Below, in pieces: positions 17,024 to 22,475 of a DNA stretch of 64,000 nucleotides. The DNA is from Ruminococcus sp. (GTDB lineage: Bacteria; Bacillota; Clostridia; Oscillospirales; Ruminococcaceae): the NCBI GenBank assembly GCA_017484095.1, contig JAFUTU010000038.1, positions 1-64,000 of the forward strand, given 5' to 3'. Under the pieces are notes generated by a model. That model saw only the letters and a list, made by a program, of their open reading frames with translations. It was not told where the DNA came from and searched no databases. Both the position numbers and the translations under genes were made by a program. The number at the start of each line of letters is the position of its first letter. The first letter of the stretch is position 1.

Positions 17024-18247
17024 TTGGACGACAACAATATAACCTCGACCAACTTTGATTATGACATCTATACGGGCGGAAATGCTGAATCAGCCGTCAA
17101 TGAGATATATGCTGAGGAACAGAAGGAGATCGAAAGGGCTGAAAAGCTTGCAAAGAGAGCTAATAAGAACAAGCTCGACTTTACCGGCGTTGAGAGCGTG
17201 ACAGGTGAGAATATAGACTCCTTGATATTCAATGAAGAGCCTGAGCCTGAGCCCGTCGAAATGGACGACCCTACAGTCCCCACAAGAAATGACCTAAGGG
17301 ACAGAGCTCAGACCTACAGAAATTACGAGCCGCCCGAGGGCTACCGAAATCCTTATCAGTCTGAGCCGCAAAAGCCGATACCTGCTTATCAGGTAGGGGC
17401 TAATGACCCTTATGCTACCGATAATTTTCAAAGCACATATACTGATACTTCAAACTATCAGGCAGAGGCAATGGCGGCACGTATGCGCGGCCAGACCGTG
17501 ACATACGGTCAGCAGATGTACGGCGCCACTCAGCAGGGTTACGGACAGCTGAATATGCAGATGCCTCAGCAGGGACAGCCTTACGCACAGCCGCAGACCT
17601 CACCTTATGACGCGCAGGGAAGATACGACCCCCAGAACGTTTACGGACAAAACGGTCAGTACCGGCAGCAGGGCAGTATGCCCCGTGAGCAGGGTATGGC
17701 AATGGTGGATCAGATGATGTCTCAGGACAGGATGATGTCGCGCGGAAGCTTATATTCGGGGTCAAGGTCTCGGTATTCGAGCACGAGCTCATCTGCAATA
17801 AGACCCGGAATGAGCAAGCGTGAGCGCGGTCTGGCGCAGGTGGATCAGATGATGGCGCAGGACAGGGCAAGTCATCAGACTACTGACACTGTTATCGGTG
17901 TGCTCAATCAGAGGCAAACGGGGCATTTCGGAAGAGATATTGCAAGCGGCTACAGCGCAGGTCTCGGCGGCAGCCGCCTTGACGAACGCAGCGGTGGCGG
18001 CGGAGGAGATATGGCATGGTATTTCCTGTGGTTTGCTGTGGGTGCGCTCATACCGTTCGGAGCTTTCAATCTGCCGTTTGAGTTTTGTATCATAATCGGT
18101 GCGGTGTTCGGGCTGATAGGTGCGGTAATACTGCATAACGGCAAGGAAGGCTTTGACTTTAAGACCAGCCTGTCGATGAGCAAAACTGAGCTGCTGCTCA
18201 TACCTGTTTGTGCTGTGATAGGCGTGCTGCTGTATTTCTTTTACTGA
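17024..18247 (+). CDS. Gln/Tyr/Pro-rich disordered protein with C-terminal membrane segments
   Basis: The product has 407 residues with a TTG start preceded by AGGGGGTG. The first two thirds are low-complexity, with an early charged helix and then many Tyr, Gln, Pro and Gly residues. A motif occurs twice: QGMAMVDQMMSQDR and RGLAQVDQMMAQDR. The last about 75 residues have two to three hydrophobic segments (WYFLWFAVGALIPFGAF, ILLYFF-type end). It is probably a membrane protein with a cytoplasmic flexible head. No family is recognised; it lies between the two TCA enzymes. Confidence 0.75.
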   Translation: MDDNNITSTNFDYDIYTGGNAESAVNEIYAEEQKEIERAEKLAKRANKNKLDFTGVESVTGENIDSLIFNEEPEPEPVEMDDPTVPTRNDLRDRAQTYRNYEPPEGYRNPYQSEPQKPIPAYQVGANDPYATDNFQSTYTDTSNYQAEAMAARMRGQTVTYGQQMYGATQQGYGQLNMQMPQQGQPYAQPQTSPYDAQGRYDPQNVYGQNGQYRQQGSMPREQGMAMVDQMMSQDRMMSRGSLYSGSRSRYSSTSSSAIRPGMSKRERGLAQVDQMMAQDRASHQTTDTVIGVLNQRQTGHFGRDIASGYSAGLGGSRLDERSGGGGGDMAWYFLWFAVGALIPFGAFNLPFEFCIIIGAVFGLIGAVILHNGKEGFDFKTSLSMSKTELLLIPVCAVIGVLLYFFY

Positions 18248-18292
18248 TTCGGCTATAATTAATAACATGATGGTCTGTGAGGAGGCGTTAAA

Positions 18293-18835
18293 ATGGATAA
18301 TACAGCAGAGCAAAAATATACCGCAGAGCAGTATTATGCTATGACGGGTGAGACGAACCAGCCTATGGAGCTGCATAACGGAAATATTGTAATGCTTGCA
18401 GCACCGGATATCAGGCATCATAATATAACAACTGAGTTGTTTTCAAAGCTCAGAGATTATATCAAATTCAAGGGCGGAGACTGTAAGCCCTTTCATGCAC
18501 CTGTAGATGTCAAGCTTGACGAATACACGGTGGTGCAGCCCGATGTGTTTGTTGTGTGCGATAAGAACAAGATAGATGAAAAGCGTATAAACGGTGCGCC
18601 CGACTTTGTTGTTGAGGTGACGAGCGATAACAGGTTGAACGATCTTGTGACAAAGCTGGAGCTATACAACAGGTTTGGTGTGAGAGAGTACTGGATAGTT
18701 GATCTTAAATTCGAGAGAGTGCTGGTATACAGCTTTGAGAGCGGAGACTATCCGATAATTTACAGTTTTGCCGAGGAAGCCCCTGTGGGTATCTACGGCG
18801 GTGAGCTTAGCATTAAGATATCGGAGCTTTTGTAA
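18293..18835 (+). CDS. Uma2-family (DUF820) putative endonuclease
   Basis: The product has 180 residues, with GAGGAGGCG before the ATG. It has the PD-(D/E)xK-like layout of the family: VQPDVFVVCDKNK, then APDFVVEVTSDN, then KLELYNRFGVREYWIVDL. The Asp, Glu and Lys of the predicted site are present. Most relatives are cyanobacterial, with scattered Firmicutes members; the biological role is unknown. It is followed by a small membrane protein gene 21 bases on. Confidence 0.85.
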   Translation: MDNTAEQKYTAEQYYAMTGETNQPMELHNGNIVMLAAPDIRHHNITTELFSKLRDYIKFKGGDCKPFHAPVDVKLDEYTVVQPDVFVVCDKNKIDEKRINGAPDFVVEVTSDNRLNDLVTKLELYNRFGVREYWIVDLKFERVLVYSFESGDYPIIYSFAEEAPVGIYGGELSIKISELL

Positions 18836-18856
18836 AAATGTATTGAGGTGACGCAT

Positions 18857-19090
18857 ATGCTTCCTAGACTTGACGGGATAGGCGTTCTTATGGGATCGCT
18901 TATTCTGGCAGGATATGTTTTGGGCCTGCTTATTCTCGGCATAGGCATTTTGCTTTGGTACAAAAAGGACAGAACGCCCACAGATCACAAGAAAAGATAC
19001 ATTTATGCTTCAAAAACCTTGGTGGTGCTTGGGGTAATGACAATTCTTGTGACGTTTGCGTTTCACTATAGTATTTTTATAAATAAATAG
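18857..19090 (+). CDS. Small two-helix membrane protein
   Basis: The product has 77 residues from ATG 18857 (TGAGGTG at 18844-18850; a GTG at 18848 would overlap that site). Two hydrophobic segments (about 8-30 and 53-70) flank a basic, Lys-rich loop (KKDRTPTDHKKRY). No family is recognised. It sits 18 bases before the isocitrate dehydrogenase gene and may be co-expressed. Confidence 0.65.
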   Translation: MLPRLDGIGVLMGSLILAGYVLGLLILGIGILLWYKKDRTPTDHKKRYIYASKTLVVLGVMTILVTFAFHYSIFINK

Positions 19091-19108
19091 ATTCAGGAGG
19101 AAAGTTAA

Positions 19109-20323
19109 ATGGCTAAGATTCAAATGAAAACGCCGCTCGTTGAAATGGACGGCGACGAGATGACCAGGATCATCTGGCAGGAGATAAAGGATATCCTTAT
19201 CCTTCCTTATGTTGATCTGAAAACAGAGTATTATGATCTCGGACTGGTTCACAGGAACGAGACTGACGATCAGGTGACGGTGGATTCCGCTAACGCTACG
19301 AAGAAATACGGAGTTGCTGTCAAGTGCGCTACTATCACGCCTAACGCTGCACGTATGCCTGAGTATAACCTCAAGCAGATGTGGAAGAGCCCTAACGGAA
19401 CTATCAGAGCGATGCTCGACGGAACTGTTTTCAGAACACCTATACTTGTAAAGGGAATAACTCCCTACATACCGACCTGGACAAAGCCTATAACTATTGC
19501 GCGTCATGCTTACGGAGACGTTTACAAGAACGTTGAGATGAAGTGCCCGCAGGGTTCAAAGGCTGAGCTCGTTCTTACCGACAAGGACGGCAACGTTTCA
19601 AAAGAGGAGATATTTGACTTCAAGGATACAGCAGGCATTATTCAGGGTCTGCACAACAGGGAGGATTCTATATCTTCCTTTGCAAGGGCTTGCTTCAACT
19701 TCGCATTGGACAAGAAGCTTGATCTGTGGTTCGCAACTAAGGACACTATCTCTAAGAAGTATGACCACACCTTCAAGGATATTTTTGCTGAGATATATGA
19801 GAATGAATATAAAGAAAAGTTCGAGGCAGCAGGGATAGAGTATTTCTACACGCTGATAGACGATGCCGTTGCAAGAGTTGTACGTTCTGAGGGCGGCTAT
19901 ATCTGGGCGTGCAAGAACTATGACGGTGACGTTATGAGCGATATGGTGGCTACGGCTTACGGCTCGCTTGCTATGATGACTTCGGTACTCGTATCTCCTG
20001 ACGGAGTTTATGAGTATGAGGCTGCACACGGAACAGTCCAGAGACATTACTATAAGCACCTGAAGGGCGAGGAGACCTCTACAAACTCTGTAGCTACGCT
20101 GTTTGCATGGACGGGAGCTCTTAGAAAGAGAGGAGAGCTCGATGAGCTGCCCGAGCTTATCGATTATGCTGACAAGCTCGAAAAGGCAACTATACAGACA
20201 ATCGAAGATGGCATTATGACAGGAGACCTGTATCTGCTCTCTAAGCTTGAGAATAAGCAGAAGGTGAACACAGAGGATTTCCTGAAGGCTGTTGATGAGA
20301 GGCTGAAAAAGCTGCTGGGCTGA
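19109..20323 (+). CDS. icd: NADP-dependent isocitrate dehydrogenase (eukaryote-like type)
   Basis: The product has 404 residues, with AGGAGG before the ATG. It converts isocitrate to 2-oxoglutarate and CO2 with NADP. It starts with [14 protein letters not shown], as in the homodimeric eukaryotic/bacterial type II IDH group. Substrate residues appear in [17 protein letters not shown], and the metal/cofactor part in [20 protein letters not shown]. Length is typical. It works with the aconitase encoded at 15028. Confidence 0.95.
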   Translation: MAKIQMKTPLVEMDGDEMTRIIWQEIKDILILPYVDLKTEYYDLGLVHRNETDDQVTVDSANATKKYGVAVKCATITPNAARMPEYNLKQMWKSPNGTIRAMLDGTVFRTPILVKGITPYIPTWTKPITIARHAYGDVYKNVEMKCPQGSKAELVLTDKDGNVSKEEIFDFKDTAGIIQGLHNREDSISSFARACFNFALDKKLDLWFATKDTISKKYDHTFKDIFAEIYENEYKEKFEAAGIEYFYTLIDDAVARVVRSEGGYIWACKNYDGDVMSDMVATAYGSLAMMTSVLVSPDGVYEYEAAHGTVQRHYYKHLKGEETSTNSVATLFAWTGALRKRGELDELPELIDYADKLEKATIQTIEDGIMTGDLYLLSKLENKQKVNTEDFLKAVDERLKKLLG

Positions 20324-20366
20324 TAGGTGAAAAAACTGAACAAATAGTAAAGATATTTTGCTTATC

Positions 20367-20395
20367 TTGACTTTTTCGGGATAATGTGCTATAAT
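20367..20395 (+). promoter_or_regulatory. Sigma-A promoter of the SCIFF gene
   Basis: TTGACT at 20367-20372 and TATAAT at 20390-20395, spacer 17 ending in ATGTGC, the same extended -10 as at 7724 and 10197. Confidence 0.88.
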
Positions 20396-20427
20396 TATTC
20401 TAATATAGAATTACGGAGGTAGATCTT

Positions 20428-20571
20428 ATGAAGCATATCAAAACTATCAACAAGGCTAACCTTAAAAAGAGCGCTGAGAAGGGCGGCTGCGGCAAGTGTC
20501 AGGCTTCCTGTCAGTCAGCTTGCAAGACCTCATGCACTGTAGCTAACCAGAAGTGCGAGAGAGAAGCTTGA
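20428..20571 (+). CDS. scfA: SCIFF ranthipeptide precursor (six cysteines in forty-five residues)
   Basis: The product has 47 residues, with a strong GGAGG site. It begins MKHIKTINKANLKKSAEKGG and has cysteines at 21, 24, 28, 32, 36 and 43, the hallmark of SCIFF peptides. Known relatives receive Cys-to-Thr (or similar) thioether bridges from a radical SAM/SPASM enzyme; Thr34 and Thr37 lie among the cysteines. The maturase gene follows at 20752. The family is near-universal in Clostridia, and some ranthipeptides are linked to population-density signalling. No exporter or protease gene is adjacent. Confidence 0.95.
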   Translation: MKHIKTINKANLKKSAEKGGCGKCQASCQSACKTSCTVANQKCEREA

Positions 20572-20597
20572 TCGGTTTCTAGTTAAAGAATGTAAAA

Positions 20598-20633
20598 ATA
20601 CCCCCGTCTTTTGGCGAGGGTATTATGCTTTTT
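20598..20633 (+). terminator. Hairpin between SCIFF precursor and maturase
   Basis: ATACCC/GGGTAT with an inner GTC/GGC stem and a TTTT loop, then TATGCTTTTT. It probably makes the small peptide mRNA more abundant than the maturase mRNA. Confidence 0.7.
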
Positions 20634-20678
20634 AAAGGTTCGCGAAGCGTTACTATCTAATAGTTCAAAACAAATGAT

Positions 20679-20742
20679 CCCCCTCCCATACGAGGGAGGG
20701 TAAACAGTTTAACAGCACCCAACTGCTTACGTGGGGTAGGGG
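20679..20742 (-). repeat. Intergenic repeat family A, inverted copy providing the maturase ribosome site
   Basis: Its reverse complement aligns with the copy at 14875-14936: C-rich start, AGTTGGGTGCTGTTAAACTG, GTTTACCCTCC, G-rich end. On the plus strand its last bases read GGGGTAGGGG and run into AGG, forming the ribosome binding site of the gene at 20752. Confidence 0.7.
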
Positions 20743-20751
20743 AGGTAAAAA

Positions 20752-22125
20752 ATGATACATAAGTTTAAGCTTGAAGGATATAATGTATTGCTTGATGTTA
20801 ACAGCGGCGGAGTACACATCGTTGATGATCTTACTTATGATGTGCTTGACAATGTCGAGCCGCCGTTTGCTACGGAATGTCCCGAGAACGTGGTAAAGAA
20901 GCTGTCGAAGACGTATCCCGAAAAGGATATTTGCGACTGCTATGACGAGATAGTTTCGTTATATGAGGATAAAATACTGTTCAGTGAGGACGATTATGAG
21001 AAGTTTGCTCTGGCGTCTGTGGCTTCTCCTGTAAAGGCTTTGTGTCTGCTGGTGTCTCAGGACTGCAATATGAGGTGCAAGTACTGCTTTGCAGCGCAGG
21101 GAGACTACGGCACGGGCAGAAAGCTTATGAGCTTTGAAACGGGAAAGAGAGCTCTCGATTTTTTGATCGAGCAGTCGGGAAGCAGGTATTTTCTTGAGGT
21201 AGATTTCTTCGGCGGAGAGCCTATGCTCAACTACGACGTTGTAAAGCAGATAGTTGAATACGGACGTTCCCGCGAGGAAGAAGCAAACAAGAAGTTCCGC
21301 TTTACGATGACGACAAACGGTCTTATACTTACCGATGAGCAGATAGATTACCTCAACAAAGAGATGAACAACATAGTTCTCTCTATAGACGGCAGAAAAG
21401 AAGTAAACGACAGAATGAGGGTACTTGTCGGCGGACAGGGCACCTACGATAAGATACTGCCGAACTTTAAACGCCTGACCGAGCGCAGAGATAAGGACAA
21501 GGACTGGTACGTGCGCGGTACATACACCAAGTATAATCTGGATTTCTCGAACGATATAATGCATTTTCATGACCTCGGGTTCGAGCAGATATCTGTCGAG
21601 CCTGTTATAGCGGATCCGAAGGAGCCTTACGCTATAACTGAAGCGGACCTGCCGAAGATATTCAAGGAGTATGAGGTGTTGTCTCAGAAGATCAGAAAAA
21701 TCAGAGAAGAGGGCAAGTTCATAAACTTCTTCCACTTTATGATAGATCTGGATCAGGGTCCCTGCGCTATCAAGAGACTGCGCGGCTGCGGAAGCGGCAA
21801 CGAGTATGTTGCTATATCTCCCGAGGGAGACATTTATCCATGCCACCAGTTTGTGGGTATTGAGGATATGAAGATGGGCAACATCAATGAGGGTACGTTC
21901 GATCTGGAAAAGAAGGACGAATTCGCTCATGCACACGTATATACTAAGCCCGAGTGTAAAAAATGCTGGGCGAAGTTCTATTGCAGCGGCGGCTGCAACG
22001 CTAATAACTATATCTACAACGGCGATATCCATGCAGCTCATAAGCTTTCGTGCCAGATACAGAAAAAAAGGCTTGAATGCGCTATCCTGATGAAAGCGCT
22101 TGAGCTGATGGATACAGCAGAATAA
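20752..22125 (+). CDS. scfB: SCIFF peptide maturase, radical SAM/SPASM thioether-forming enzyme
   Basis: The product has 457 residues. An N-terminal RiPP-recognition-like region (1-90) binds the leader. The radical SAM cluster motif is CNMRCKYC (Cys 105, 109, 112). SPASM cysteines follow: CAIKRLRGCGSG, DIYPCHQ, CKKCWAKFYCSGGC and a final Cys in KLSCQIQ. This set binds two auxiliary 4Fe-4S clusters. The enzyme installs thioether crosslinks in the SCIFF peptide encoded just upstream. Its ribosome site, GGGGAGG, comes from a dispersed repeat. Length and motifs match CteB/Tte1186-type enzymes. Confidence 0.96.
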   Translation: MIHKFKLEGYNVLLDVNSGGVHIVDDLTYDVLDNVEPPFATECPENVVKKLSKTYPEKDICDCYDEIVSLYEDKILFSEDDYEKFALASVASPVKALCLLVSQDCNMRCKYCFAAQGDYGTGRKLMSFETGKRALDFLIEQSGSRYFLEVDFFGGEPMLNYDVVKQIVEYGRSREEEANKKFRFTMTTNGLILTDEQIDYLNKEMNNIVLSIDGRKEVNDRMRVLVGGQGTYDKILPNFKRLTERRDKDKDWYVRGTYTKYNLDFSNDIMHFHDLGFEQISVEPVIADPKEPYAITEADLPKIFKEYEVLSQKIRKIREEGKFINFFHFMIDLDQGPCAIKRLRGCGSGNEYVAISPEGDIYPCHQFVGIEDMKMGNINEGTFDLEKKDEFAHAHVYTKPECKKCWAKFYCSGGCNANNYIYNGDIHAAHKLSCQIQKKRLECAILMKALELMDTAE

Positions 22126-22135
22126 AGTAAAAAAT

Positions 22136-22170
22136 AAGCACAGCAGGGAGTAATTCCTAGTTGTGCTTTG
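22136..22170 (+). terminator. Rho-independent terminator after the maturase
   Basis: AAGCACA and TGTGCTT form the base of an imperfect stem, with AGG/CCT inside, followed by TGTTGTTT. Confidence 0.7.
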
Positions 22171-22174
22171 TTGT

Positions 22175-22203
22175 TTGACATAATTCGTGAATGGTGTTAT
22201 ACT
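22175..22203 (+). promoter_or_regulatory. Sigma-A promoter of the 33-residue peptide gene
   Basis: TTGACA at 22175-22180 and TATACT at 22198-22203, spacer 17. Transcript start is expected near 22210. Confidence 0.85.
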
Positions 22204-22251
22204 GTTTATGCTGATTCTTCTCCGAACTTAACAGGGAGGAGGTGAAGACTG

Positions 22252-22353
22252 TTGGAGATACTTATTTCTTTATTAGCTGCTGTTGGAACAGGTGTTATTG
22301 CCAATTGGATATATGACATCTGTAAATGGCTGGATAGCAGACGAAAGAAGTAG
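22252..22353 (+). CDS. 33-residue hydrophobic peptide, candidate Fst/Ldr-like type I toxin
   Basis: A TTG start six bases after a very strong AGGAGGTGA. The peptide has an acidic start (MEI), a hydrophobic helix (LISLLAAVGTGVIANWIY), then ICKWLDSRRKK. Length, a single membrane helix and a charged tail match Fst-type toxins (also 33 residues), though the sequence differs. Similar short peptides ending in CKWLD are common hypothetical proteins in Clostridia. An opposing promoter at 22443-22471 would make an RNA antisense to its 3' part and also complementary to its start region through a direct repeat. Function is inferred from layout only. Confidence 0.75.
   Translation: MEILISLLAAVGTGVIANWIYDICKWLDSRRKK
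22260..22278 (+). repeat. Direct repeat a of the par-like locus
   Basis: ACTTATTTCTTTATTAGCT, inside the first codons of the peptide gene. It matches the sequence at 22420-22436 apart from two extra bases, so the antisense RNA can pair with it. Confidence 0.7.
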
Positions 22354-22363
22354 CCAGCATAAG

Positions 22364-22402
22364 AAAACCGAGGGATGGCAGTCCCTCGGTTTTCGCTTTT
22401 TT
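22364..22402. terminator. Shared (bidirectional) terminator of peptide mRNA and antisense RNA
   Basis: AAAACCGAGGGA and TCCCTCGGTTTT with a TGGCAG loop. CGCTTTTTT follows on the plus strand. The minus strand has only TTTTCTT, so termination is better in the plus direction. Confidence 0.85.
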
Positions 22403-22419
22403 GTGAAGCTGTTGTTTTC

Positions 22420-22436
22420 ACTTATTTCTTTTAGCT
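22420..22436 (+). repeat. Direct repeat b of the par-like locus
   Basis: ACTTATTTCTTTTAGCT. It coincides with the expected 5' end of the antisense RNA and is partner to 22260-22278. Confidence 0.7.
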
Positions 22437-22442
22437 ATATAC

Positions 22443-22471
22443 ATTATACTACACGAACAATGATTTGTCAA
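22443..22471 (-). promoter_or_regulatory. Consensus sigma-A promoter, antisense to the peptide gene
   Basis: Read on the minus strand, TTGACA (22471-22466) and TATAAT (22448-22443) are 17 bases apart, a perfect consensus. It starts 5 bases beyond the gatB-aspS stop and faces the 33-residue gene; no minus-strand gene lies downstream of it. Confidence 0.88.
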
Positions 22472-22475
22472 TACC

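Larger units (their letters stand above)
22357..22436 (-). ncRNA. Candidate antisense antitoxin RNA
   Basis: A consensus promoter at 22443-22471 on the minus strand has no gene in front of it. A transcript from about 22436 would run about 75-80 bases into the shared hairpin at 22364-22393. Its 5' end, AGCTAAAAGAAATAAGU, is complementary to the start region of the peptide mRNA at 22260-22278, and its 3' half is fully complementary to the mRNA's end. This mirrors RNA II of the pAD1 par system. Confidence 0.65.

Noticed and set aside
20959-22041. Minus-strand 360-codon frame opposite the SCIFF maturase
   Set aside because: The plus-strand frame carries all radical SAM and SPASM motifs; this is a shadow.
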